A stretch of 64,000 bases of DNA, from positions 1 to 64,000 of the forward strand of contig NZ_LQZQ01000002.1 of the NCBI RefSeq assembly GCF_001593005.1, given 5' to 3'. How positions within the stretch are numbered: the first letter of the stretch is position 1; each line of letters begins with the position of its first letter. This document shows, in pieces, positions 54,096-62,105 of the stretch. The notes under the pieces are model-generated. The model was not told the DNA's origin, ran no database searches, and saw only the letters and a list, made by a program, of their open reading frames with translations. Source of the DNA: Roseivirga ehrenbergii. Its GTDB lineage: Bacteria; Bacteroidota; Bacteroidia; Cytophagales; Cyclobacteriaceae. A program made the position numbers and the translations under genes.

Positions 54096-54776
54096 TTAAA
54101 TTTTCACCTTATACAACTGCCACCAAGGTGTACCTGGAGAATCATGATGTTCATAGTGGTAGCCAAAGAAATAACAGTTTAAAAAAGCCCATAAGTGGTT
54201 CTTATTTTGGCTTCGCGAAAAGTGCTTATTGTCGGGGGAGTGATGGCCTTTATGGGGTAAATAGGTGCCAAAATAGAAAAGCTGGAAAGTAGAGAGTACC
54301 GCTGGTAGCATCCAGAAAACAATTAGGTTTTCCACCGGAAAAAAGAGTTTTAAAATATTGAAGCTAATGGCCATTAGCACAATTTGCTGCCAAGTGATGT
54401 ACTGTTTTAAAAAGCTGAAATACCAAGGGAAAAAGCCCCCGTTGTGATAATCAGGATCTTTATCCGTAGCCACAAACCTATGATGTTCGTGGTGCTTGGG
54501 AAAAAGTTTATGGTAGAAGTTGAAACTGAATAATAAGGCGCTAATCGTGCCTATAAGTTTATTGGTTTGCTTGTTTTTAGAAATGGTGCCGTGCATTCCG
54601 TCATGGGCGGTAATGAAAAGCCCTGTGTACAAATGCATTTGAACCAGAATAAGCAGATAAGTGAAAGGAGATGAAAAGTTGATATTCAAATTCAAGCCAA
54701 AGGCCAGGCAAACTCCCCAGGTCATAATAATGATTAGCGCGATAATCACCCCAAAATGATTTTTGATGCTATTCAT
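54096..54776 (-). CDS. crtW: Beta-carotene ketolase
   Basis: A 226-residue membrane di-iron enzyme. Histidine clusters of the fatty-acid desaturase/CrtW type are present: HDGMHG, HHEHHR, HHSP and YHYEHHDSPGTPWWQL. Hydrophobic helices between them fit the integral membrane fold. It introduces keto groups at C4 of beta-ionone rings (e.g. beta-carotene to canthaxanthin). The start at 54776 is preferred; upstream in-frame codons lie in the ispH 3' end. It is at the end of a carotenoid gene cluster. A related desaturase is possible. Confidence 0.85.
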   Translation of the reverse strand: MNSIKNHFGVIIALIIIMTWGVCLAFGLNLNINFSSPFTYLLILVQMHLYTGLFITAHDGMHGTISKNKQTNKLIGTISALLFSFNFYHKLFPKHHEHHRFVATDKDPDYHNGGFFPWYFSFLKQYITWQQIVLMAISFNILKLFFPVENLIVFWMLPAVLSTFQLFYFGTYLPHKGHHSPDNKHFSRSQNKNHLWAFLNCYFFGYHYEHHDSPGTPWWQLYKVKI

Positions 54777-54799
54777 ATTACAAAGAAAGGAATAATCAA

Positions 54800-55645
54800 T
54801 TAGAGATTCTGCAAGTGTTGCTGAACCTCTTGCATTAGCCACATTGGCGTAGAGGTAGCTCCACAAATACCAACACGCTCATTCTTCCCAAACCATTCAG
54901 CTTTCAAATCAGCAACCGAGGAAACAAAGTAAGTATGTGGATTTTGATCTAAACACACATTATAAAGCACCTTTCCGTTTGATGATTTTGTGCCACTCAC
55001 AAACACAATTCGATCGTAATTCTTGGCAAAATTTCTCAATTCTTTGTCACGGTTTGAAACCTGACGGCAAATGGTATCATTCGTATTTACCGTAATTCCG
55101 TTTTCCGCCAGCACCTTATTGATCTCGTAAAAGCTATCGGTGCTTTTTGTGGTTTGGCTGTAAAGGGTTATTTCCTTAGGTAATGTAGTTAAATCAAGTT
55201 CTTCTAGATTTTGAAAAACTACAGCTTCTTCATTGGTCTGACCTAAAAGCCCAACTACTTCAGCGTGGCCATGTTTGCCATAGATATAGATATTTTCTTC
55301 CTTATCGAAAGAGTTTTTGATTCTATTCTGAAGTTTTAAAACTACAGGGCAAGAAGCATCGATCAATTCAATATTATTTTCTAAAGCTAATTGATATGTA
55401 GAAGGCGGTTCGCCATGAGCACGAATCAAGACCGGAGCATTCTTTATTTCCTTGAGCTCGTCATGATTAATAATTTTCAATCCTTTAGACTCAAGTCGTC
55501 TAACCTCTTCATCATTATGCACAATATCTCCCAAGCAATAAAGCATACCTGTTTCGTCCAGAATATCTTCGGCCATTTCAATGGCGTATACTACTCCGAA
55601 ACAGAAGCCTGAACTAGGATCGATTTCTACAGTGAGGTCAAACAT
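54800..55645 (-). CDS. ispH: 4-Hydroxy-3-methylbut-2-enyl diphosphate reductase
   Basis: The last enzyme of the MEP pathway, yielding IPP and DMAPP, the precursors for carotenoids. The 281 residues have the three iron-sulfur cysteines C15 (GFCFGV), C99 (DASCPVV) and C193 (DTICRQV). Other conserved motifs are IVHND, RAHGEPP and SGTKSSNG. It lies 23 bases upstream of crtW, pointing to coordinated expression of precursor supply and pigment modification. Confidence 0.97.
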   Translation of the reverse strand: MFDLTVEIDPSSGFCFGVVYAIEMAEDILDETGMLYCLGDIVHNDEEVRRLESKGLKIINHDELKEIKNAPVLIRAHGEPPSTYQLALENNIELIDASCPVVLKLQNRIKNSFDKEENIYIYGKHGHAEVVGLLGQTNEEAVVFQNLEELDLTTLPKEITLYSQTTKSTDSFYEINKVLAENGITVNTNDTICRQVSNRDKELRNFAKNYDRIVFVSGTKSSNGKVLYNVCLDQNPHTYFVSSVADLKAEWFGKNERVGICGATSTPMWLMQEVQQHLQNL

Positions 55646-55719
55646 GCGGTAACAAACAAGTGTTTAACTATTTTGTTTAAAATTTCTACGATTATCTAAA
55701 CTCTAATTTTAAACGAAAA

Positions 55720-56556
55720 CTAGAGTACTTTGATTCTATGTTGGAAGTAAGTCATCAGCAGAATACGCATTTTCATGCTGTCTTTTATCCTTATTCTTTC
55801 TTGTTTAATGCGCGAAGCTGGTAGCCTTTTTATTTTTCTGAAAAGCTTCAAATAGTATCTATAAGCCAAGTAAACCCCCAATTTAGCTCCTTTGGGTAAA
55901 CGAAGAATTCCTTCCAGTGCTTCGTCAAAATCCTTTTGAATATCCTGTTCAATCAAGTCTTTTGCGGGTTTGGTGAACTGGTTAAAATCTACACCCGGAA
56001 AATAAACCCGCCCTCTTTCTTCGTAATCACTTTTAATGTCTCTTATAAAGTTTACTTTCTGAAAAGCCGCACCAAGCTTTTTAGCAGGCGTCACAAGCGA
56101 GTCATAAAGTTCTTGATTGTTTTCGCAGAACACCTTTAAACACATTAATCCCACCACTTCGGCTGAACCATATATATATTGTTCATAGCCCATTTTGTCA
56201 TATGTGGTTTCTTCCAAGTCCAGCTCCATGCTGTATAGAAATGCTTCAATCAGATCATGGTCAATTTTGTATTGGTGCACCACCAACTGAAACGAATGCA
56301 GAACAGGATTAAAGCTTACGCCATCTTCAATCGCCTTGTAGGTTTCCTCTTTGAAACCTCGAAGAAGAGTTCTTTTATCATAATCGTGGAAAGTATCTAC
56401 AATCTCATCGGCATACCTCACAAAGCCGTAAATGGCGTAAACAGGCATATGGAATTTCTTGTCCAAGGTTTTTATACCTAAAGTAAATGAGGTGCTATAG
56501 CGCTGAGTAATCAGCTTACTGCACTCCAACGAGGTTTGGTTGAATAAATCCATCAT
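55720..56556 (-). CDS. crtB: Phytoene synthase
   Basis: A 278-residue prenyl-diphosphate condensing enzyme. The two aspartate-rich motifs are intact: DEIVDTFHDYD (about 50-60) and RDIKSDYEERGRVYFP. It joins two geranylgeranyl diphosphates to make phytoene. It lies 26 bases downstream of crtI; a TTTGTTCAC half-site (56571-56579) resembling the cluster's palindrome lies in the gap, so it may have some promoter of its own. Confidence 0.94.
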   Translation of the reverse strand: MMDLFNQTSLECSKLITQRYSTSFTLGIKTLDKKFHMPVYAIYGFVRYADEIVDTFHDYDKRTLLRGFKEETYKAIEDGVSFNPVLHSFQLVVHQYKIDHDLIEAFLYSMELDLEETTYDKMGYEQYIYGSAEVVGLMCLKVFCENNQELYDSLVTPAKKLGAAFQKVNFIRDIKSDYEERGRVYFPGVDFNQFTKPAKDLIEQDIQKDFDEALEGILRLPKGAKLGVYLAYRYYLKLFRKIKRLPASRIKQERIRIKDSMKMRILLMTYFQHRIKVL

Positions 56557-56582
56557 TATAAGTTACAAAATTTGTTCACCGT

Positions 56583-58058
56583 TTAGGCAAAAACCTTAAA
56601 AATTTCCTTGGCTACCACTTGCCCAGAAATTAAACTTGGTGGAACTCCAGGGCCAGGAACTGTTAGTTGACCGGTGTAAAACAGATTGTTTAACTTTTTG
56701 TTTGCCAACTGTGGTTTTAAAATGGCAGTTTGGTTTAATGTATTTGCCAAACCATATGCATTGCCCTTAAAAGCATTGTAATCTTTGACAAAATCCTTAT
56801 GTGCAAAGGATCGTTTGAATACTATGTTTTCCTTGAAATCGAGTCCCATTCTATCTTTCATTCGTTCCAAAATCAGGTCGAAATAGTGTTCTCTAATTTC
56901 TTCGGTATCATCTAAACCTGGGGCCACTGGAATAAGCATGAAAATATTCTCGCAGTCTTCTGGCGCAACGGTGTCATCTGTTTTGGAGGGTGCCGAAATA
57001 TAAAAAAGCGGTTTCTCAGGCCATTTTGCTTCAGTATAAATATCATGTGCATGCGGCCCAAAGTCTGTATCGAAAAATAAATTGTGATGGAGAAGTCCGT
57101 TTAGCTTTTTGTTTACCCCAACATAATATAGGAGTGAACTTGGCGCCATTACGCGTTTGTCCCAGTAAGTCTCATCATAATTTCTAGTCTTACTATCGAG
57201 CAAAAGGCTGTCTACATGATGGTAGTCTGCGCCAGCCACCACAACATCAGCCGTAAAATCACCATGGTTTGTACTTACACTAGTGGCCTTCTTTCCTATA
57301 TAATTGATGGAAGTTACTTCGTGATTGGTAAGAATTTCAACCCCTTTTTCTTTAGCCAAACTTTCCAGCGCTTCGATGATTTTATACATTCCACCTTTAG
57401 GATACCAAGTTCCTAATGCCATATCCGCATAGTTCATTAGGCTGTACATGGCCGGAGTATTTTCTGGAAGGGCTCCCAAGAACAGCACTGGAAACTCCAT
57501 TAGCTGAATAAGTCTTTCGTTCTTAAAAAACTTACGAACGTGATTAGCCATTGATTGAAAGATTTGAAGCCTCACAGCGTCAATGGCTAGTTTTGGGTTT
57601 GCAAACTCAAGTACGGAACGGCTAGGTTTATAAACGAATTTATTAATCCCTACTTCATACTTATACTCGGCTATTTTCAGAAATTTTCTGAGTTGCTCTC
57701 CTGCACCAGGTTCTATTGAGTCAAATAATTTTTCCAACTCCCGCATGTTGGCAGGTATGGGCATAAAATCATTTCTTCCATGGATTACTTGATAAGAAGG
57801 GTCAAGCCTTATGAGCTCGTAATAATCGGCAGTGGTTTTTCCAAACTGATTGAAGAAGGATTCGAAAACATCGGGCATCCAATACCAGCTTGGTCCCATA
57901 TCAAAAGTAAAGCCCGACTCGGAAAATTGTCGGGCTCGTCCTCCTATAGAAGCATTTTTTTCTAATATCTGAACTTTAAATCCTTTATCGGCTAGGCATA
58001 TGGCTGCTGAAAAACCAGCAAATCCAGAACCTATAACTACCACATTGCCTTTTGTCAT
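56583..58058 (-). CDS. crtI: Phytoene desaturase
   Basis: A 491-residue flavin amine-oxidase-like enzyme. The N-terminal FAD motif is VVIGSGFAGFSAAICLADKGF followed by ILEKN and GGRAR. The CrtI C-terminal signature GQLTVPGPGVPPSLISG is present. It converts phytoene to lycopene. The gene starts 12 bases after the ECF sigma factor, so the two form one unit, with crtB following. Confidence 0.95.
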   Translation of the reverse strand: MTKGNVVVIGSGFAGFSAAICLADKGFKVQILEKNASIGGRARQFSESGFTFDMGPSWYWMPDVFESFFNQFGKTTADYYELIRLDPSYQVIHGRNDFMPIPANMRELEKLFDSIEPGAGEQLRKFLKIAEYKYEVGINKFVYKPSRSVLEFANPKLAIDAVRLQIFQSMANHVRKFFKNERLIQLMEFPVLFLGALPENTPAMYSLMNYADMALGTWYPKGGMYKIIEALESLAKEKGVEILTNHEVTSINYIGKKATSVSTNHGDFTADVVVAGADYHHVDSLLLDSKTRNYDETYWDKRVMAPSSLLYYVGVNKKLNGLLHHNLFFDTDFGPHAHDIYTEAKWPEKPLFYISAPSKTDDTVAPEDCENIFMLIPVAPGLDDTEEIREHYFDLILERMKDRMGLDFKENIVFKRSFAHKDFVKDYNAFKGNAYGLANTLNQTAILKPQLANKKLNNLFYTGQLTVPGPGVPPSLISGQVVAKEIFKVFA

Positions 58059-58070
58059 AGAACTTATAAA

Positions 58071-58586
58071 TTAACGCACTTTATAAGTTCTTAATTTATC
58101 CTTTAATAGCTTTCTAGCAATGTGAATCCTATTTTTTACTGTTCCAATTGGAATTTGTTCTCTATCAGCAATCTCTTGATACTTAAATCCTCTGAAGTAC
58201 ATCATGAAAGGAGTTTTATAAACGTCATCAAGCTGATTGATGGAGTCATTAATATCAGAAAGGGCAAAATCACCATATGCATTGTTTTCAACTCTTGTTC
58301 CTGAAGTATTGATAAAGTGAAGATTATCAGTCGTATCAATGAAAGTACCTCTTCTCATCATTTTCTGATAATTGGTGATAAAGGTATTTTTCATAATAGT
58401 ATATAACCAAGCTTTGAGGTTTGTTCCTTCCGAAAACTTCTCTCTATTCTTATAAGCTTTCATTAGGGTTTCTTGAAGCAAATCATTTGCATCTTCTGAA
58501 TCTCTAGTAAGTTTTAAAGCAAAAGGTTTTAGTGACTTAGTCATTAGTCCGATCTCATGGTTGTACTCAAGAACTGTCATGGCCAT
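58071..58586 (-). CDS. ECF-type sigma factor linked to carotenoid genes
   Basis: A 172-residue sigma factor from the ATG at 58586 (another at 58580); an upstream in-frame ATG at 58613 overlaps the palindrome and is less likely. Region 2: DANDLLQETLMKAYKN and LKAWLYTIMKNTF; region 4: YQEIADREQIPIGTVKNRIHIARK. It precedes crtI by 12 bases, suggesting a sigma factor that is made with, and may boost, pigment genes. No anti-sigma gene is adjacent. Confidence 0.92.
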   Translation of the reverse strand: MAMTVLEYNHEIGLMTKSLKPFALKLTRDSEDANDLLQETLMKAYKNREKFSEGTNLKAWLYTIMKNTFITNYQKMMRRGTFIDTTDNLHFINTSGTRVENNAYGDFALSDINDSINQLDDVYKTPFMMYFRGFKYQEIADREQIPIGTVKNRIHIARKLLKDKLRTYKVR

Positions 58587-58594
58587 TTTTTTAT

Positions 58595-58607
58595 TTTGTT
58601 GAACAAA
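58595..58607. promoter_or_regulatory. Palindrome TTTGTT-G-AACAAA upstream of sigma-crtI unit
   Basis: A perfect 13-base inverted repeat ending eight bases before the sigma factor start codon; its reverse complement is the exact site found upstream of crtZ. It overlaps the predicted -7 region and transcription start, as a repressor site would. Further AAACAAA half-sites follow at about 58622-58628 and 58633-58639. Confidence 0.65.
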
Positions 58608-58635
58608 TATCAATAAAAGTTAAACAAAACTCAAA
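58604..58635 (-). promoter_or_regulatory. Predicted promoter of the sigma-crtI unit
   Basis: On the minus strand, TTTG (58635-58632) and GATATTTG (58611-58604) are separated by 20 bases, matching the Bacteroidota TTTG-N17-23-TAnnTTTG promoter with one mismatch. The -7 box overlaps the palindrome. Confidence 0.5.
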
Positions 58636-58820
58636 CAAAAACCGTGAAGTTTTTCAAAAAGCATATAAATAAAAAGCCCATAACCAACCGAATCCAAGCC
58701 ATTTAATAGCCTGAAAGCGCTAGATGTGAGTTTTGCTTCTAATTAATGAAGTGAAAAAATTATTCTTTCAGAAAAGGAAGGTTTTTAGAAAACCAGCTGT
58801 TATTGTAGAGAAAATTACCC

Positions 58821-59720
58821 TTATGTGGTGGCGACTGTGGAATTTTCTTCCACAAAATCAATCAGGTCGTTGAGGCCAGAAAGGGTAGTAACGTTATTTG
58901 GTAGTTCAAGATCTTGACCAACCACCTGTCTTCCGCTCACTAAAATTTCTGAATCGGGAAAAAGATTTGATAGTTCTTTGATGTATTCTGTAGGAGTCGA
59001 ATCTTGAGGTTTACCCGTAAGTACAGTGATGAGATATTCGGGTTCATAAATTTCATGAGCCATCTTTAAATCAGTAATGGGTAATGTTTGCCCAAGGTAT
59101 ATTACTCTTCCTCCCCTAGACTTAATCAGGTAGTTTGCGAAAAGCAATATAAGCTCATGAAGTTCGCCCTCTGGTAAAAACAACATGTATTTTTTTGCCG
59201 AACTATCTACATTGGTTTGCTGACCATCAATAGCAACCATGATTTTCTGCCGCACTAAATGACTAATAAAGTGCTCTTGAGCTGGGTTAATGGCATCTGT
59301 AAGCCACATTACACCAATTTTTGATAAAAACGGAATTACCAAATTCATCATGGTTCGCTCAAACCCATGCTTAAGTGTATTTGCATTTATAATTTTCTCG
59401 AAGCGCTCTTCATCTAAATCAATCATACACAAAGTGAGTGCGTAAATTTGATCTGCGAAATTGGTACTGTTGTCGGAAATATTGATAATGGCCTCATTCA
59501 ATTGTTCCCGAGTCATTTCGGCAATCTTCGATATCTTAATGCCATTATCTTTCAACAACGACACATTGAGAATAAGCTTCAGGTCGTCTTGATCATAAAA
59601 CCTAATATTGGTTTCTGTTCTCTTTGGGTTAATGAGGTTATAGCGCTGTTCCCAAATACGCAACGTATGGGCCTTAATACCTGATAAATGCTCTAAATCT
59701 TTGATTGAATAATTCGCCAC
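58821..59720 (-). CDS. MerR-type regulator with CarH-like B12-binding architecture
   Basis: A 299-residue regulator: N-terminal MerR HTH (1-70, SIKDLEHLSGIKAHTLRIWEQRY), a helical bundle with W139-x9-E149-H150 as in CarH light sensors, and a C-terminal Rossmann-like domain with E186-x-H188 and VIYLGQTLP. The B12 lower-ligand motif is normally [D/E]xHxxG; here Gly is Ile191 while the His is kept. It probably represses carotenoid genes in the dark or under another signal. It is three bases downstream of crtZ, and lies between the two palindromes. Confidence 0.85.
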   Translation of the reverse strand: MANYSIKDLEHLSGIKAHTLRIWEQRYNLINPKRTETNIRFYDQDDLKLILNVSLLKDNGIKISKIAEMTREQLNEAIINISDNSTNFADQIYALTLCMIDLDEERFEKIINANTLKHGFERTMMNLVIPFLSKIGVMWLTDAINPAQEHFISHLVRQKIMVAIDGQQTNVDSSAKKYMLFLPEGELHELILLFANYLIKSRGGRVIYLGQTLPITDLKMAHEIYEPEYLITVLTGKPQDSTPTEYIKELSNLFPDSEILVSGRQVVGQDLELPNNVTTLSGLNDLIDFVEENSTVATT

Positions 59721-59722
59721 GG

Positions 59723-60181
59723 CTAACTTTCTCCTTCCTCCTTAAAATACTTTTTAGGCACCAAAAACAAACCAAACGACACTGAATCGTCCTTTTCTTT
59801 TGATTTATGATGCGCCCTATGTGCCCTTGTAATTGCTTTTAAATATTTAGACTTTGGTCGACCAAGAAGCTTTAATCTTTTGTGAATGAGTACATCGTGT
59901 AAAACAAAGTAAAGCATTCCGTACAAACTGATTCCGCAACCTAACCAAAACCTGTAATCCAAATTTTCAACTCCTAAGAAGATCAGCACTACGGCCGCCC
60001 CTCCAAAAAGAAGTGTGAAAAGGTCATTTAATTCGAAATAACCTTTAGTGTGTTGGTGATGCGTTTTGTGAATCTTCCATAAAACCCCATGCATGATGTA
60101 CTTGTGAATCCACCATGAGAAGGTTTCCATTAGAACGAAACCCGCCACTAACCACAACACAGCTTTAATCATCAGCGGCAT
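59723..60181 (-). CDS. crtZ: Beta-carotene hydroxylase
   Basis: A 152-residue membrane di-iron hydroxylase with histidine motifs HKTHHQHTKG, HDVLIHKR and RAHRAHHKSKEKD, and the C-terminal FGLFLVPKKYF. It adds hydroxyls at C3 of beta-ionone rings. With CrtW it could yield astaxanthin-like or zeaxanthin-type pigments. A perfect palindrome (60199-60211) lies in the 33-base gap before it. Confidence 0.93.
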   Translation of the reverse strand: MPLMIKAVLWLVAGFVLMETFSWWIHKYIMHGVLWKIHKTHHQHTKGYFELNDLFTLLFGGAAVVLIFLGVENLDYRFWLGCGISLYGMLYFVLHDVLIHKRLKLLGRPKSKYLKAITRAHRAHHKSKEKDDSVSFGLFLVPKKYFKEEGES

Positions 60182-60198
60182 AACTTAATGTTTGATGC

Positions 60199-60211
60199 TT
60201 TGTTCAACAAA
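60199..60211. promoter_or_regulatory. Palindrome TTTGTT-C-AACAAA upstream of crtZ
   Basis: A perfect 13-base inverted repeat, 17 bases before the crtZ ATG. It is the reverse complement of the site upstream of the sigma-crtI unit. On the minus strand it starts in AATTTTTG, a poor -7 match. Confidence 0.62.
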
Positions 60212-60214
60212 AAT

Positions 60215-60865
60215 TCAAATTAGGTTAAGACTTACGAAAAACGCCATTTCTATAATAAGAAGCTTTATTGCAAGCGGATTGTTTTTAGAAAAGTCCAATT
60301 TTTGAAAAATTACATGAAGAAAGAAAGAAATTAGATACCAACTTAAATAGTTGCGGAGTGGGATATCGGAGCCTACCCACTGCCAAAAATCATAACGGAT
60401 GGCCACTGGCTCAATCAGTAGATCAAGTATCACCATCATTCCCGCTCCAACAGCGCTCCGAACCCAAAAGTTACTGGAGAGTCTGTTGCTGGCGATTCCA
60501 GTAATATAAATAAGTATTACCCAGTTCAGGCCAATAGTAAGAGGTACAGCAAATACTTTAAAACCTAAAGTTGGACCATAAGCATACTCACCAAAGATGG
60601 CTCCTGTTTTAACGCCTGCCACTTCAATAAAAAACCCGAATAGAAAGGTGAAAATAATGAAGATGAAGTATTTGAGATTCTTACCTTCTTCAAAATGAAA
60701 AATAATAGCGGCTGTAAGCAATAGGTTAAAAGGTGTAAGCGACTGAAAAAGCACTCTACTTTCTTCAAAATATAAACCCAATACCCCAGCCGTATGCATG
60801 GCTATAAGTAAAACAAAAGCAATACGTTGATTTTGACGACCAGTTGAGAGAAGTTGTTTTAACAT
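60215..60865 (-). CDS. DUF422 carotenoid biosynthesis membrane protein (CruF-like)
   Basis: A 216-residue polytopic membrane protein with six to seven helices. GVKTGAIFGEYAYGPTLGFKVFAVPLTIGLNW and LLIEPVAIRYDFWQW match the DUF422 family that includes CruF carotenoid hydratases. It is the first gene of the minus-strand cluster. In this context it could act as a 1,2-hydratase or as a ring-forming step needed before CrtZ/CrtW; I cannot decide from sequence. Confidence 0.85.
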   Translation of the reverse strand: MLKQLLSTGRQNQRIAFVLLIAMHTAGVLGLYFEESRVLFQSLTPFNLLLTAAIIFHFEEGKNLKYFIFIIFTFLFGFFIEVAGVKTGAIFGEYAYGPTLGFKVFAVPLTIGLNWVILIYITGIASNRLSSNFWVRSAVGAGMMVILDLLIEPVAIRYDFWQWVGSDIPLRNYLSWYLISFFLHVIFQKLDFSKNNPLAIKLLIIEMAFFVSLNLI

Positions 60866-60892
60866 GATTTTGAAAAACTTGATGAACCGCTT

Positions 60893-60928
60893 ATTGTTTT
60901 AGGGTTCAAGCAGATTGTTTTAGATTTG
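60893..60928 (+). promoter_or_regulatory. Predicted promoter with 21-base-spaced repeats before the DUF4286 gene
   Basis: TAGATTTG at 60921-60928 matches TAnnTTTG; a TTG lies 24 bases upstream. The ten-base word ATTGTTTTAG occurs at 60893-60902 and 60914-60923, exactly 21 bases apart, on the same face of the helix. Confidence 0.5.
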
Positions 60929-60945
60929 CAGTAAATCTAATATTT

Positions 60946-61248
60946 ATGATCTTATACAACGTTACCGTAGCAATTGAAAAAACTGTAGAGGAAGATTGGA
61001 AAGTGTGGATGCGCGATATTCATATTCCCGAAGTAATGGCTACAGGTGCTTTTGTTGAGTATAAATTTTTTAAAGTGATGAGAGAAGAAGAAGACTCTTC
61101 GTCTTATAGCATTCAATATTTTGCTGAAAACCACAGCAAGCTTCAAACTTACCTTGGCCAACATGCGCCCGGCCTTCAGCAAAAAGCAGGAGAAGCCTTT
61201 CCTGGCAAATTCGCAGCCTTTAGAACTTTGCTTCAGGCAGTTGAGTGA
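60946..61248 (+). CDS. DUF4286 family protein
   Basis: A 100-residue soluble protein with the DUF4286 pattern MILYNVTVAIEKTVEEDWKVWM, HIPEVMATGAF and a C-terminal FPGKFAAFRTLL. The family is small, conserved in Bacteroidota, with a ferredoxin-like alpha-beta layout and unknown function. It is divergent from the carotenoid cluster and ends at the start of the next lipoprotein gene. Confidence 0.9.
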   Translation: MILYNVTVAIEKTVEEDWKVWMRDIHIPEVMATGAFVEYKFFKVMREEEDSSSYSIQYFAENHSKLQTYLGQHAPGLQQKAGEAFPGKFAAFRTLLQAVE

Positions 61249-61256
61249 TTTCAGAC

Positions 61257-61562
61257 ATGAAGGTTAATGTAAAAGTGAAATTCCTTTTTTTAGCATTACT
61301 TCTAACCGGATGCTCAAAGCCAAGTCATAATTATAAAATTATTGCTCTTTTGGGCTGTGAAAGTATAGACTCTATTCAAGACTTAGAGTTATCGTTAAAG
61401 AACAATAATGAAACCTTCCAAGAGCTCAAAGTTAAAGTCATAAGAGATACATTAAGTGCTGATTGTGGCTATCTACTTCAAAAAGAGGACAAAGAGCATA
61501 AAATAAAAAGTGTGCTAACCGATATTGACCTTATGTTTGAGCTGAAGGCATTTTTTAACTAA
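61257..61562 (+). CDS. Small lipoprotein of unknown function
   Basis: A 101-residue protein from the ATG at 61257, with hydrophobic segment FLFLALLLTGC ending in a lipobox. An earlier in-frame GTG at 61245 overlaps the upstream stop codon. The mature part of about 80 residues is polar with no recognised family. Its distance to the upstream gene is only 8 bases, so they are probably co-transcribed. Confidence 0.65.
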   Translation: MKVNVKVKFLFLALLLTGCSKPSHNYKIIALLGCESIDSIQDLELSLKNNNETFQELKVKVIRDTLSADCGYLLQKEDKEHKIKSVLTDIDLMFELKAFFN

Positions 61563-61582
61563 AAAGACTTGAATCACTTCAT

Positions 61583-62059
61583 CTACCCCATCTTATACTC
61601 CTGAATCTGCTTCAACTCTAGCTTACAATTGATCCATTCTTCGTCTAAGTTAGCTCCTAGTTTTTTGTAGAAGTTAATGGCGGGTTCGTTCCAGTCGAGC
61701 ACTTGCCACATTACTTGACGGGCATCTACATCCTTGGCTTCTTGAACAATAGCATCTAAAAGCTTTTTACCTATACCCGCTCCTCTTTTTTCTTTTCTCA
61801 CCACCAAGTCTTCAAGAAAAATGGCTTTTCCTTTCCAAGTAGAGTAACGGTAGTAAAAGATGGCTGTACCCTCAATCTTACCATCTGCTTCGGCCACGAA
61901 GAATTCAAAAATGGGCTTTTCGCCAAAGGCATCTTCTGTCATTCTTTCTACAGAGTTTTCTACTTCGTGAAGTGCCTTTTCGTATTCTGCCAATTCTTTA
62001 ACCAATTCAAAAACTTGGGCTAAATCCTTTGCTGTTCCTTTTCTGATGGTAATGCTCAT
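61583..62059 (-). CDS. GNAT family N-acetyltransferase (diamine acetyltransferase-like)
   Basis: A 158-residue enzyme with the GNAT fold. The acetyl-CoA motif is RKEKRGAGIGKKLLDAI, and the sequence around FLEDLVV, VMWQVLDWNEPAINFYKKLGA is like spermidine/spermine-type acetyltransferases. The ATG at 62059 is chosen because the conserved part starts at MSITIRKGT; a frame extension to 62104 overlaps the serS 3' region. Substrate uncertain. Confidence 0.9.
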   Translation of the reverse strand: MSITIRKGTAKDLAQVFELVKELAEYEKALHEVENSVERMTEDAFGEKPIFEFFVAEADGKIEGTAIFYYRYSTWKGKAIFLEDLVVRKEKRGAGIGKKLLDAIVQEAKDVDARQVMWQVLDWNEPAINFYKKLGANLDEEWINCKLELKQIQEYKMG

Positions 62060-62105
62060 GGTGGGTATGTAAAAGAAATGAGGCCTAAGCCCCATTGTAT
62101 TCAAA

